From positions 1 to 64,000 of the forward strand of contig NZ_JAGKSD010000012.1 of assembly GCF_017942225.1 (NCBI RefSeq): a DNA stretch of 64,000 nucleotides, written 5' to 3'. The DNA is from Corynebacterium sp. Marseille-P3884 (GTDB taxonomy: Bacteria > Actinomycetota > Actinomycetes > Mycobacteriales > Mycobacteriaceae). The position numbers and the translations under genes are program-made. Below, piece by piece: positions 50,286-59,488 of this stretch (position 1 is the stretch's first letter; the number at the start of each line of letters is the position of its first letter). The notes below the pieces were generated by a model. The model was not told where the DNA came from. It did no database searches and saw nothing but the letters and a program-made list of their open reading frames with translations.

Positions 50286-51293
50286 TTAGTCAGTCCGCTG
50301 GGTGGACGGGTTCGGGGAGACGAGCGGCATGGGGCGGTACTCCTCCCGCATCGCCTTGAGCACCTCGGCGTGCTGCCAGAGAGCCTTGTCTTCCTCGGTC
50401 TCGGGGACGAATTTGCGGGCCTTCAGCGGGTCGCCGTCCGTGTCGGTGGCGACGTAGGTGAAGGTGGCGTGGATCGCCGTCTGCAGGTTCTCGCGGCCGC
50501 CGCGTGGATCGCCAGAACGCACGTGGGTGTCCACGCTCATGGAGCGCTTGCCGGTGCGGGTCAGACGTGCGTCGACCTCGATGAGGTCACCGATGGAGAT
50601 CGGGCGGTAGAAGCGGATGCCGCCTGCATAGACGGCCACAGTCTGCTCACCGGACCATTCCATCGTGCAGGAGGTACCTGCGGCATCGATCCACTCCATC
50701 GCGGTGCCGCCGTGGACCTTGCCGCCCCAGTTGATGTCGGTCGGCTTGGCCATGAAGCGGTGGATGATGCGCGGGGCGCGGGACTCGCCGTCGTAGGTCT
50801 GCTCCGCCATCTGCTCTTCGATGTTCTTGCGCAGCTCCATGCGGGACTTCGCGGCCTGCTCGACGCGCTTTTCTTCGTCGGTCTGCGGGACGTAGGTGGG
50901 CACCTGCATGCCCTTGCCGGTCTCGGGGTCCTTGGCCACGAAGATGACCAGGCAGTCGCAGGCGCGGGTGAACACGCCTTCGCGCGGGTCGGCGGAGAGG
51001 ACCTCGTTGACGATGTGCATGGAGCTCCGGCCGGTCATGGCGATGCGGGAGCGCACCTCCACGATGTGTCCGGACGGGATGGGGCGGGTGAAGTGAATGT
51101 GGCCCACGTATGCGGTGACGCAATAGGTGGAGGACCACTGGACGGCACAGGCGTAGGCGGCTTTGTCGATCCACTCGAGGACACGTCCGCCGGAAACGCC
51201 TTGCGCACCAGCGTGAATGATGTCCGTCGGGGCCGCCATGAAGCGAAGAGTGATGGATGAGGGCTTATCTACAGATTCCGCTGTCTCGGTCAT
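50286..51293 (-). CDS. acyl-CoA thioesterase with two hotdog domains
   Basis: 335 residues. Two tandem hotdog domains: residues about 14-125 (MAAPTDIIHAGAQGVSGGRVLEWIDKAAY) and 175-290 (MAKPTDINWGGKVHGGTAMEWIDAAG), each followed by a strand such as GHIHFTRPIPSGHIVEV or GGIRFYRPISIGDLIEV. Fits cytoplasmic acyl-CoA hydrolases of the YciA/BACH class. ATG 51293 with AGGA 1 base upstream and divergent to the SCP gene. Confidence 0.88.
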   Translation of the reverse strand: MTETAESVDKPSSITLRFMAAPTDIIHAGAQGVSGGRVLEWIDKAAYACAVQWSSTYCVTAYVGHIHFTRPIPSGHIVEVRSRIAMTGRSSMHIVNEVLSADPREGVFTRACDCLVIFVAKDPETGKGMQVPTYVPQTDEEKRVEQAAKSRMELRKNIEEQMAEQTYDGESRAPRIIHRFMAKPTDINWGGKVHGGTAMEWIDAAGTSCTMEWSGEQTVAVYAGGIRFYRPISIGDLIEVDARLTRTGKRSMSVDTHVRSGDPRGGRENLQTAIHATFTYVATDTDGDPLKARKFVPETEEDKALWQHAEVLKAMREEYRPMPLVSPNPSTQRTD

Positions 51294-51323
51294 TCCTGTG
51301 AGTTTAATACGTAGACTGCGATC

Positions 51324-51707
51324 ATGACTCCTAAGAACGACCCTTCGGCTACCCGCGCCGCGATTGAGGCTGTCAAGGGGTGGATCGAGGATCCGGAAAG
51401 CACGCCCGTTCCGGCTCGTGGGCTGATCGCTGACGCTTGTCGACGCTCCGTGCGCGCCCTCGCCGCCGAACTCCCCGGACACACGGTGGAGCTTCGGGTG
51501 CCCCCATTTGTGGCTGTTCAGTGTGTTGAGGGCCCGCGTCACACCCGCGGCACCCCTCCCAATGTGGTGGAGATGGCGCCGGAAGTCTGGCTGCAATTGG
51601 CCACGGGGAAGCTGGATTATGACACCGCCGTTGCCGAGGGTCTGGTGGAAGCCTCGGGTTCCCGCGCCGGGGAGGTCACCGCCGGCTTGCCGGTGATTGC
51701 TCTCTAG
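51324..51707 (+). CDS. sterol carrier family protein (bacterial SCP)
   Basis: 127 residues. Segments RSVRALAAELPGHTVELRVPPFVAVQCVEGPRHTRG and PPNVVEMAPEVWLQLATGKLDYDTAVAEGLVEASGSRA match the actinobacterial SCP-like family found beside purF. Probable small-ligand or lipid-binding protein; no catalysis known. ATG 51324 follows TAGACT by 6 bases. Confidence 0.85.
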   Translation: MTPKNDPSATRAAIEAVKGWIEDPESTPVPARGLIADACRRSVRALAAELPGHTVELRVPPFVAVQCVEGPRHTRGTPPNVVEMAPEVWLQLATGKLDYDTAVAEGLVEASGSRAGEVTAGLPVIAL

Positions 51708-51734
51708 GTGGGTGAATCCACTAGGGTTGTGCAC

Positions 51735-53279
51735 GTGCAAAGCCTGAATGCTGATGCTGCCGATGCCGCCAACGTCACCGATCATTCGGTGCCTACTGGT
51801 ATCCCACGGGATATGGAGGCCGAGGAGAACGAGCCGCGCGAGGAGTGCGGTGTCTTCGGCGTATGGGCACCGGGGGAGGATGTGTCCAAGCTGACGTATT
51901 TCGGCCTGTTCGCCTTGCAGCACCGCGGCCAGGAAGGCGCCGGCATTGCAGTGGGCGATGAGGGCCGCATCGTGGTGTTCAAGGACAGCGGTCTGGTCTC
52001 GCAAGTCTTCGACGAGGCGATTCTGGACGCGTTGCAGGGCGATGTGGCAATCGGCCACACGCGCTATTCCACCGCGGGGTCCGGGAAGTGGGAGAACGTC
52101 CAGCCGATGTTCCGGACCTCCCCGAACGGGACCGATGTGTCGCTGGCGCATAACGGCAACCTGGTCAATTTCAAGACGCTGGAAGATGAGGCGGTACGCC
52201 GCAAGCTCGTGTCCGCCGAGGGGGTCGAGGGGCAGGGCTCGTCGTCGGATACTGCCGTGGTCTCGGCATTGCTTGCCGACGGCGTCCGCGACGACCGCAC
52301 CCTCCTCGATTCCGCCCGCGATCTGCTGCCGACGTTGAAGGGTGCTTTCTGCCTCGTTTTCACCGACGGCAACACCTTGTACGCGGCGCGCGATCCGCAT
52401 GGCGTGCGACCGCTGTCGCTGGGTCGCCTCGAGCAGGGCTGGGTTGTGGCCAGCGAGACTGCCGCGCTGGATATCACCGGTGCGTCCTTCGTCCGCGACA
52501 TCGAACCCGGCGAGCTCATCGCCATCGACGAATCCGGCATCCACACCGAACGCTTCGCCGACGCCACGCCGAAGACGTGCGTGTTCGAGTACGTCTACAT
52601 CGCGCGCCCTGATTCCGTGGTGGAAGGCCAAACGGTCAACGCCACCCGTCTGGAGATCGGCCGCCGCCTGTCCCGCGTCGCGCCCGTCGACGGCGATATC
52701 GTCATGCCTGTTCCCGAGTCCGGCACCCCTGCCGCGATCGGTTACGCCGAGGAATCTGGCATTCCGTTCGCACAGGGCCTGATGAAGAACGCCTATGTCG
52801 GCCGCACGTTCATCCAACCGTCGGACACCTTGCGCCAGCTGGGTCTGCGCTTGAAGCTCAACCCGGTGCGCGAGATCATCGAGGGCAAATCCCTCGTCGT
52901 TGTCGACGATTCGATCGTGCGCGGCAACACCCAGCGCAAACTGATCCGGATGCTCCGCGAAGCCGGCGCCGCAGAAGTGCACGTGCGCATCGCGTCGCCG
53001 CCGGTGAAATGGCCGTGTTTCTACGGCATCGATTTCGCCAGCCCGGGCGAGCTCATCGCCAATAACGCGGGTGGAGATGAGGAAGCCGTGGCGGAGAATA
53101 TCTGCCGCGTCATCGGAGCCGATTCGCTGGCGTTCGTGAGCATTGACGACATGATCGCCTCCACGGGCAAGCCCGCCAACAATCTGTGCGCCGCCTGCTT
53201 CGACGGCCACTATCCGCTCGGATTGCCCGAGCACAATGCCAATGCCGATGCGGTTCGGCGCATTCAGGAAGGGATGTAG
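51735..53279 (+). CDS. purF: amidophosphoribosyltransferase
   Basis: First committed step of purine synthesis: PRPP plus glutamine to phosphoribosylamine. 514 residues. A short propeptide precedes the N-terminal nucleophile Cys (EECGVFGVW, processed to expose Cys). Then the PRPP loop VVVDDSIVRGNTQ and the cluster-type region with Cys (CFYGIDF, NLCAACFDGHYP). GTG 51735 chosen because TAGGGT lies 7 bases upstream; GTG 51708, adjacent to the SCP stop, would add nine residues. purM follows after 5 bases. Confidence 0.96.
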   Translation: MQSLNADAADAANVTDHSVPTGIPRDMEAEENEPREECGVFGVWAPGEDVSKLTYFGLFALQHRGQEGAGIAVGDEGRIVVFKDSGLVSQVFDEAILDALQGDVAIGHTRYSTAGSGKWENVQPMFRTSPNGTDVSLAHNGNLVNFKTLEDEAVRRKLVSAEGVEGQGSSSDTAVVSALLADGVRDDRTLLDSARDLLPTLKGAFCLVFTDGNTLYAARDPHGVRPLSLGRLEQGWVVASETAALDITGASFVRDIEPGELIAIDESGIHTERFADATPKTCVFEYVYIARPDSVVEGQTVNATRLEIGRRLSRVAPVDGDIVMPVPESGTPAAIGYAEESGIPFAQGLMKNAYVGRTFIQPSDTLRQLGLRLKLNPVREIIEGKSLVVVDDSIVRGNTQRKLIRMLREAGAAEVHVRIASPPVKWPCFYGIDFASPGELIANNAGGDEEAVAENICRVIGADSLAFVSIDDMIASTGKPANNLCAACFDGHYPLGLPEHNANADAVRRIQEGM

Positions 53280-53284
53280 CTTTC

Positions 53285-54388
53285 ATGACCACCCCCGACA
53301 ACCAGCAGCCGGAAAACCCGGACACCCAGGCTGACACTTCTGTCTCCTACGCCGCTGCCGGTGTGGATATCGAGGCCGGCGACAAAGCCGTCGAGCTCTT
53401 CGCCCCGCACGCCAAGCGCGCGACACGCCCGGAGGTCCGCGGCAGCCTCGGCGGCTTCGCCGGACTGTTCGCGCTGGGCAAGTACAAGGAGCCGCTGTTG
53501 GCAGCCGGCTCGGACGGTGTGGGCACGAAGCTCGCTGTCGCCCAGGCCATGGACAAGCACGACACGATCGGCATCGACCTGGTGGCCATGTGCGTCGACG
53601 ACCTCGTGGTCTGCGGCGCAGAGCCGCTGTTCCTCCAGGATTACATCGCGGTGGGCAAGGTCGTGCCGGAGAAGGTCGCGGAGATCGTCGGCGGCATCGC
53701 CGAGGGCTGCGTCCAGGCCGGTTGCGCGCTGCTCGGCGGCGAGACCGCGGAGCACCCGGGCGTGATGGGCGAGGATGAATACGATGTCTCCGCCACGGCC
53801 GTCGGCGTCGTCGAGGCTGACGAGCTGCTCGGCCCTGACCGTGTGCGCGACGGCGACGTGATCATCGGTATGGCGTCGTCCGGACTGCACTCCAACGGTT
53901 ATTCCCTGGCCCGCCACGTCCTGCTTGAAAAGGCAGGGCTGCCGCTCGACGGCCATATCGAGGAATTGGGTCGCACGCTCGGCGAGGAGCTGCTTGAGCC
54001 GACCCGCATTTACGCCCTCGACTGCTTGGCGCTGGCGCACGAGTGCGAGGTGCGTACGTTCTGCCACGTCACGGGCGGCGGTCTCGTGGGCAACATGGAG
54101 CGCGTCATCCCCGAAGGCAAGGTCGCGGAAATGCACCGCGCGTCGTGGGAGCCGCCGCAGATTTTCCGCACCATCCGCACCGTGGGCAAGGTTCCGGAAG
54201 AAGAGATGGAAAAGACATTCAACATGGGTGTCGGCATGGTCGCGGTCGTCGCGCCGGAGGACCGGGACCGCGCGCTGGCGATGCTCACCGCGCGCCACGT
54301 GGACTGCTGGGAGCTCGGCGTCGTGCGCACCGCGACAGGGGAGGATGCAGGGGCGCGCGCGACGCTCGTCGGGACGCACGTGCACTAG
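53285..54388 (+). CDS. purM: phosphoribosylformylglycinamidine cyclo-ligase (AIR synthetase)
   Basis: 367 residues. GSDGVGTKLAVAQAMDKHDTIGIDLVAMCVDDLVVCGAEPLFLQDY and GETAEHPGVM are family signatures, and VTGGGLVGNMERVIP closes the active site. ATG 53285 directly after purF; same operon. Extra 20-residue polar N-terminus (PDNQQPENPDTQADTS). Confidence 0.96.
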   Translation: MTTPDNQQPENPDTQADTSVSYAAAGVDIEAGDKAVELFAPHAKRATRPEVRGSLGGFAGLFALGKYKEPLLAAGSDGVGTKLAVAQAMDKHDTIGIDLVAMCVDDLVVCGAEPLFLQDYIAVGKVVPEKVAEIVGGIAEGCVQAGCALLGGETAEHPGVMGEDEYDVSATAVGVVEADELLGPDRVRDGDVIIGMASSGLHSNGYSLARHVLLEKAGLPLDGHIEELGRTLGEELLEPTRIYALDCLALAHECEVRTFCHVTGGGLVGNMERVIPEGKVAEMHRASWEPPQIFRTIRTVGKVPEEEMEKTFNMGVGMVAVVAPEDRDRALAMLTARHVDCWELGVVRTATGEDAGARATLVGTHVH

Positions 54389-54557
54389 TAGCTTAAGGCG
54401 CGCACACCGCGCCCCGAGCGGTTTGTGCTGGTGGTGGAGGTAAGCGACATAATTTGACGCGCACGCTATTATGGCATGCAGGACAAATTTTCAGACGTTT
54501 TCAGAAGGGCCGCCGATTAATCGAGCCGCCCTTTAGACACCTCAAGGGGGTCACGCC

Positions 54558-54776
54558 ATGGGTCGCGGACGCGCCAAAGCAAAGCAGACCAAGGTCGCAC
54601 GCCAGTTGAAGTACAACACGCCCGACATGGATCTTGATTCGCTCCAGCGGGAGCTCGCGGGCAAGGCCCCTTCGAATAACCAGTGGGACGACGACCATGA
54701 CGAGGACGACGATTACGAGGTCGACCCGCAGTACGCCGAGTACGCCGACTGGGACGCTGACGACGATAAGCGCTAA
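54558..54776 (+). CDS. DUF3073 protein, acidic C-terminus
   Basis: 72 residues. MGRGRAKAKQTKVARQLKYN start and Asp/Glu/Tyr-rich remainder match DUF3073, a small actinobacterial family always found near purM, function unknown. AAGGGGG before ATG serves as ribosome-binding site. The 169-base leader has a 6-bp hairpin (near 54505-54535) and a TATTAT at 54464-54469 as possible -10. Ends in a near-match to the dispersed word (54761-54771, one change). Confidence 0.92.
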   Translation: MGRGRAKAKQTKVARQLKYNTPDMDLDSLQRELAGKAPSNNQWDDDHDEDDDYEVDPQYAEYADWDADDDKR

Positions 54777-54779
54777 GAA

Positions 54780-55904
54780 CTAGCGCCCGCGCAGCTTATT
54801 CACGGCGGCGCGCCCCGCCTTTTCCCCTTCATCCGCCGGCAGGGAATCAATGTCCACAGCGGCGGTGACGGTCATGGTGCCGTTTTCCACGTCGCCCGCT
54901 TCGATGTCCAGGGTGATGCCATCTCCTGGTGCATTGAGTGCGGAGCGTTTCACCAACGCTAGGGCGACCGGCCCGAAATCGCAGTCGTGGACGACAGTGC
55001 CGAGTCGTCCTACGGTGCGCCCGCCCACGGTGACAGGAGAGCCCGCTTCCGGTTCCGCTGGGGCAGAGCCGTCCAAGTGCACGAGGACCATCAGGCGCGG
55101 AGAGCGGCCGAGGTTCTCAACTCGTGCCACGGTCTCCTGCCCGCGGTAGCAACCCTTATTCAGGTGCACGGCGCCGACGTGGCCGCCGCGGGCAATGAGC
55201 GTCGGTGCCTCGTGCGGGATGGATTTCGCGTCGAGGTCCGCGCGTTGTTCTGGCTCTAAGGCCTTGACGCGTTCGGCGGTGAACGCCATCAGGCCTGCCT
55301 TTTCCAGGCCGGCGTCAGCGCTGGTGAGCGCCCGGTAGGCGTCGGCAAGCTGAGCGCGTGGCACGGCGATGTCGATGCGGCGCGGGCCGGCCCAGTCCAC
55401 CTCGCGGGAGAAGACGGCGCCGGTGGATTCCGGCACAGCGAACGAGCTGGGAGCGCCGAGCACAGTGATGATGCCGAGGTCCGCCTTATCGACCGTCACC
55501 TCCGACCAGAAGATCATCTTGGTCAGGTACTCCAGCAGGGATTCGCCCAGATACGACGGGGTATCCAGGTAGAACGTGTCGCCGGCGCGCGTGATGTCGC
55601 CGTGGTGGAGAATGCGCCCCTGTATGTCCAGATCGCAGAATGCGGCGGAATACCCGTCGGGGGCGTCGTCGAGTTTCTGCGACAGGAGGTTGTTCAAAAA
55701 ATCCGCGGCATCCGGTCCGGCAACGCGGATCACGCACCGGTGGCTGCGGTCCACAGCGACACCGCCGCGTTGCACGAAACGCTGTTCGCGCAGGGGATCG
55801 CCGTAGTGGGAGGGGACGCCAGCGGCGTCGATAAGCGTGCTCGTTGCGACGGGCAGCTCGGCCGCACCAGTGAAGCTTAAAAGGGGCGAACGGTAGTTAT
55901 TCAC
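54780..55904 (-). CDS. ygfZ: YgfZ/GcvT-like folate-binding protein
   Basis: 374 residues. The signature KGCYRGQETVAR with its Cys is intact. YgfZ proteins support assembly or repair of iron-sulfur enzymes, using tetrahydrofolate. GTG 55904 follows TACTAT by 8 bases and faces the pabC promoter. A dispersed 11-mer lies at 55826-55836. Pairing with a folate-pathway gene (pabC) across the divergent promoter is functionally plausible. Confidence 0.9.
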   Translation of the reverse strand: MNNYRSPLLSFTGAAELPVATSTLIDAAGVPSHYGDPLREQRFVQRGGVAVDRSHRCVIRVAGPDAADFLNNLLSQKLDDAPDGYSAAFCDLDIQGRILHHGDITRAGDTFYLDTPSYLGESLLEYLTKMIFWSEVTVDKADLGIITVLGAPSSFAVPESTGAVFSREVDWAGPRRIDIAVPRAQLADAYRALTSADAGLEKAGLMAFTAERVKALEPEQRADLDAKSIPHEAPTLIARGGHVGAVHLNKGCYRGQETVARVENLGRSPRLMVLVHLDGSAPAEPEAGSPVTVGGRTVGRLGTVVHDCDFGPVALALVKRSALNAPGDGITLDIEAGDVENGTMTVTAAVDIDSLPADEGEKAGRAAVNKLRGR

Positions 55905-55938
55905 GTCCCCCAATAGTACGCGGGCATAATGGGGAATC

Positions 55939-56838
55939 ATGGGCCCGAACAACGCAGTCATTTACCTCGTCGAGCCGTTCGGCGGTTCCCTGCGGCGGCA
56001 AAACGCTAATCTGCCGCACGTGTACTGGGACGACGCGGCGGTCACGCGCGGCGACGGCTGTTTTGAGACCATCCTCGTCACTGCCGGCACGCCCACGAAT
56101 CTCGACGCGCACCTGAAACGCTTCGTGAATTCCGCGCGCCTGCTCGACCTCCCGGAACCGCCCGCTCAAGCGTGGCGGAACGCGACCGAGATGGCCGTCG
56201 CCGATTTCGTGCGCGAATCCGGCCTCGAGGCGGCCGACGTCGAGGCGAAATGCCAGTGGACGTACACCCGCGGCCGCGAATCCACCGGTGTGCCCAGCGC
56301 GTGGGTGACCGTGCGGCCGATTCCGCGCGAGCAACTTGAGCTGCGCGAACGTGGCGCGAAAATCATGACCGCCCCGCGCGGCTACACCCTCGCCGCCATG
56401 GAGGAGACCCCATGGCTGACCGTCGGCGCGAAAACGCTCAACTACGCGGCGGCGATGTCCGCCGTGCGCTGGGCAAAAAGCCGCGGCTTTGACGACGTCA
56501 TCTACATCGACCCCGCCACCGGGCGCGTGCTTGAGGGAGCGACCTCGTCAGTGATCGTCGTCCGCGGCGACAAGCTGCGCACGCCCACCACCGGCGGCGA
56601 TGTGCTGCCAGGCACCACCCAAGCCGCGGTCTTCGCGCGGGCGGAAAAAGACGGGTGGCGCTGCAAAGAAAAAGACATCGACGTCGATTACCTGCGCGCT
56701 TCCGACCAGGTGTGGCTGGTCAGCTCCGTGCGCGGCGGAGTGCGCGTGACCGCCATCGACGGCAAAGAGCTCTCCGCGCCCAGTAAAAAAGAAGAAGCGA
56801 AGGTGCGCAAGCTTATCGACGCCGCCGTCGCCGGCTAG
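55939..56838 (+). CDS. pabC: 4-amino-4-deoxychorismate lyase
   Basis: PLP enzyme giving p-aminobenzoate for folate. 299 residues, fold-type IV aminotransferase: GDGCFETILV, PLP lysine in GAKTLNYAAAM (about 165-175), VLEGATSSVIVV and TPTTGGDVLPGTTQ. D-amino-acid or branched-chain aminotransferase are alternatives. CATAAT lies 8 bases before the ATG. Overlaps the convergent nitrobindin-like gene by 4 bases. Dispersed 11-mer at 56811-56821. Confidence 0.85.
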   Translation: MGPNNAVIYLVEPFGGSLRRQNANLPHVYWDDAAVTRGDGCFETILVTAGTPTNLDAHLKRFVNSARLLDLPEPPAQAWRNATEMAVADFVRESGLEAADVEAKCQWTYTRGRESTGVPSAWVTVRPIPREQLELRERGAKIMTAPRGYTLAAMEETPWLTVGAKTLNYAAAMSAVRWAKSRGFDDVIYIDPATGRVLEGATSSVIVVRGDKLRTPTTGGDVLPGTTQAAVFARAEKDGWRCKEKDIDVDYLRASDQVWLVSSVRGGVRVTAIDGKELSAPSKKEEAKVRKLIDAAVAG

Positions 56839-57530
56839 CCCGCGATACGCTTCAACTCAGCCGACATGTAGGGGATGAACGTGATGTCGTCCTGCGTGGA
56901 GCCGGCTGCGACACGCTCGTCGACCCAGCCCAAATTGTTGTTCGGCATCAGCCCGTACATGCGCTTGCCCGGGCCATGGTTGGCTGGGCCCTGCTCCGTC
57001 GCGATCGTGGAGGCCGACGTGATCTGCCACGCGCGCTCGTTGACCGGGGAGCCGTAGAGAACCTCCACCAATCCGCGGGAATTGGTCAGCGTCACCTCGA
57101 TCTCATCTTTGAGGGAGATGCGCCAGAACCCGGTCTCACGCTGGTCCGCGCCGGTGGGTTTGCCGTTTTCGTCGATGCGCCAGATACGCGAATCGAAACG
57201 AAGGTAATTCTCGCCATCGTGCGAAATGACCAGCTGCTGGCCGAACGCGTAGTCCTTGGGCTCCTCCTCCGGCGATGCGGGCAGCTCCACTGCCTGGCCC
57301 TCGCCCTGCCACACGCCCACCAGCGGCAGCAGGCCTAGTAGGCCGTCGTGCAGGTTCGGTCCCTTGCGCAAGTTCGCAGTGTCGTCCGGCAGGGGGATCT
57401 CATCCAGGCCCAACTCCGGAATATTGCGGTGCGCCGTGCCCTTCGACTGCTCCGCAGCCAGGTTGACAGCGTCGTTGCTGTTCAGCTTCGCATTCGTCGG
57501 TTCGTTCTGCGGGTTCTCGTTTTCGCTCAT
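56835..57530 (-). CDS. ferric nitrobindin-like protein lacking the heme-ligand His
   Basis: 231 residues from ATG 57530 (TACCCT 8 bases upstream). After a polar N-terminus of about 55 residues comes the nitrobindin/FABP-like barrel: LLPLVGVWQGEGQAV (GxWxGxG), FGQQLVISHDG, FRLDSRIWRI-type strand, RETGFWRIS. At the C-terminus family members have a His for heme iron (PH.SA.L); here it reads FIPYMSAELKRI, with Tyr. Corynebacterial members are known to lack this His, so heme binding and peroxynitrite isomerisation are uncertain. Confidence 0.88.
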   Translation of the reverse strand: MSENENPQNEPTNAKLNSNDAVNLAAEQSKGTAHRNIPELGLDEIPLPDDTANLRKGPNLHDGLLGLLPLVGVWQGEGQAVELPASPEEEPKDYAFGQQLVISHDGENYLRFDSRIWRIDENGKPTGADQRETGFWRISLKDEIEVTLTNSRGLVEVLYGSPVNERAWQITSASTIATEQGPANHGPGKRMYGLMPNNNLGWVDERVAAGSTQDDITFIPYMSAELKRIAG

Positions 57531-57545
57531 GACACTCAAGGGTAG

Positions 57546-58286
57546 TCATCGGCCCGCTGGAACCGCGACGGGGGACAGCAGCTCGTCGGTCACGGTCACG
57601 TCGTGCTGCTGGGAGGAGAAGCGGATCGACCCGCCCGCCACTTCCACGAGGTCCGCCTGCGCGCCGATCGGGAGGTCGCGGGTATCCAACTCAAGGGTGT
57701 ACGCGTCGGTGACGGCGGAGGTAAGGGCCGAGGGGACGTCGATAAGCTGTTCGGGTTCCATGCGGAAAGTCGTGCCGTCGAGCCGGAGGGTGACCACCGC
57801 CGACGTCTTCTCGTCCGTGCCCGGCACCGTGCCCGTGAGCTGCGCCTCGCTCGCTGTGCCGCCCGTCGGCGAAATATCGTACGGATTCGCGATATCGAGG
57901 TCCGTCATGCCGAGCAGTTGGCCGAACGCGACACCGTCGAGCGACAGCGTGTGCTCCACGCGCTTGGCATGCGCCCCCGCGAATTCCGCCCTGACGGCCT
58001 TGTCCGCGTCGATGTCGATGCCGTAAATATCCGTGCGTGTATTCGCGATTCCCACCCCGTCAACGTGCACATCGAGCGCCTGGAAACTCACGCGCGGAAC
58101 CTCGCCCGTGAGAGCGACCTGCGCGAACGGTAGACCGCCGACGTACGTCTCCGGGTCCGCCGGAAGGGCATCAGCCTCCCGCGCGTGCGCGGCCAACGCG
58201 CGCTCCACTTGCGCCGCCACCGCCGCATCCGCGGCGAACGCGAGCGCGACGACACACGCGATCGCCGCAAGCACCTTCACCTTCAT
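57546..58286 (-). CDS. DUF2993 (LmeA-like) exported protein
   Basis: 246 residues. Signal-anchor KVKVLAAIACVVALAFAADAAVAAQVERALA, then a lipid-binding-like beta domain with YVGGLPFAQVALTGEVPRVSFQALDVHVDGV, the DUF2993 pattern. LmeA in mycobacteria takes part in lipomannan maturation; the substrate here is unknown. TACGGT 6 bases before ATG. Dispersed 11-mer at 57737-57747. Confidence 0.85.
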   Translation of the reverse strand: MKVKVLAAIACVVALAFAADAAVAAQVERALAAHAREADALPADPETYVGGLPFAQVALTGEVPRVSFQALDVHVDGVGIANTRTDIYGIDIDADKAVRAEFAGAHAKRVEHTLSLDGVAFGQLLGMTDLDIANPYDISPTGGTASEAQLTGTVPGTDEKTSAVVTLRLDGTTFRMEPEQLIDVPSALTSAVTDAYTLELDTRDLPIGAQADLVEVAGGSIRFSSQQHDVTVTDELLSPVAVPAGR

Positions 58287-58308
58287 GCCTTTACCGTAGC
58301 CTGGGGGT

Positions 58309-59283
58309 ATGACACAGGGTTCTTCCGCAGTGCAGCGCGTCGATCTCGGCGCCGAATCCGCGCTGGTCAACGCCGCCCGCGCCCTCCTCGACCGCGCGCA
58401 TGAGGCCGACGGCGTCGAAGCCTTCTCAGAGGGATTCACCAAAGAGCTCGGCCGCGCATCGGACCATATCTATTGGGCATCGCTTATCGACGACACCCTG
58501 TGCTCTCTCGCCGCCTGCGCCCCCGACGGCTCCGCCGAACTGGTCGTGGACCCAGCTTCCCGCCGCAACGGGCACGGCGCCGCACTTGCTGAAACTGTCT
58601 TGCAGGCGCGCCCCAACGCTGGCCTGTGGGCCCACGGTAATCTTCCCGCGGCCCAAGCCCTCGCCTCGAGCTTATCGCTGCACCCCACCCGCGAACTTCT
58701 CGTCATGGCAATCGACGGCACAGCCCTGCAGCGCATCGGCGGATTCGGTGCCACTGGCGACGCTCTGCCTGCCGGCCTTGAGGAGCTGAGTTACACCGAA
58801 TCCGTTTCGCGCTGGGGCCGCGATGCCGTTGAGCAGGTCTGGTTGGACGTCAACAACGACGCATTCTCCTGGCACCCCGAGCAAGGCGGCCAGACGGCTG
58901 AGGCGCTTCACGATTCCATGGACGCCCCCTGGTTCGACCCTGACGGCGTGCGTTTGCTGTGGGCAGCTGATCGCGCTGAAGCTGACGTGGTGCCTGCTTT
59001 GGCCGGCTTCCACTGGACTAAGCGCCACTCGGAAGAAGTGGGGGAGGTCTACGTCGTCGGCCTGTCCTCCGCTTATCGCGGCCGCGGTCTCGGCGACCCC
59101 CTCATGCGCGCTGGACTTGAGCACCTCGTCGCAGGCGGTTCGCGCCGAGTCATTCTCTATGTCGAAGCCGACAACGTTCCCGCCGTGCGCAGGTACGAAG
59201 CGATGGGCTTTGAGGTGGCGGAGCGCCATGTCGTCTATTCCGCGGGTCCCGCCGACCGCGCCAACGCTGTGCGCGTGGCTTGA
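58309..59283 (+). CDS. mshD: mycothiol synthase
   Basis: Acetylates Cys-GlcN-Ins to mycothiol, the main thiol of actinobacteria. 324 residues, two GNAT domains; the second has V-GLSSAYRGRGLGDPLM and AVRRYEAMGFEVAERHVVY, the acetyl-CoA loop being RGRGLG. The first GNAT is degenerate. TAGCCT lies 6 bases before ATG 58309. Dispersed 11-mer at 58482-58492. Confidence 0.94.
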   Translation: MTQGSSAVQRVDLGAESALVNAARALLDRAHEADGVEAFSEGFTKELGRASDHIYWASLIDDTLCSLAACAPDGSAELVVDPASRRNGHGAALAETVLQARPNAGLWAHGNLPAAQALASSLSLHPTRELLVMAIDGTALQRIGGFGATGDALPAGLEELSYTESVSRWGRDAVEQVWLDVNNDAFSWHPEQGGQTAEALHDSMDAPWFDPDGVRLLWAADRAEADVVPALAGFHWTKRHSEEVGEVYVVGLSSAYRGRGLGDPLMRAGLEHLVAGGSRRVILYVEADNVPAVRRYEAMGFEVAERHVVYSAGPADRANAVRVA

Positions 59284-59343
59284 CGATCCTGATGGTCTCA
59301 AATGTGACACAGAACGCACCACTAATTCACAGGAGATCCCAAA

Positions 59344-59365
59344 GTTAACTCATTGTTCACCGTTT
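59344..59365 (+). promoter_or_regulatory. PhoR-box-like direct repeat upstream of pstS
   Basis: GTTAACTCATT and GTTCACCGTTT: two 11-base units in tandem, and a third related GTTAACGCGAA begins at 59378. Pho-type activators bind such 11-spaced repeats. The 205-base mshD-pstS gap holds no gene. Confidence 0.65.
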
Positions 59366-59488
59366 AGGGGTCGCATGGTTAACGCGAAACCCGTAGCTTC
59401 CCAAATGTGAGCACTCAGGCACGGATATTCCTGCGCCCTGAGACCGATGCTCAGAAGCAATCTGAATTCGCACCGGAAAGGTATCCCC

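Noticed and set aside
50286..53234. 982-codon minus-strand open frame over purF, SCP and thioesterase
   Set aside because: Only its 3' third (to 51293) is a gene; the rest is antisense to purF in a GC-rich genome.
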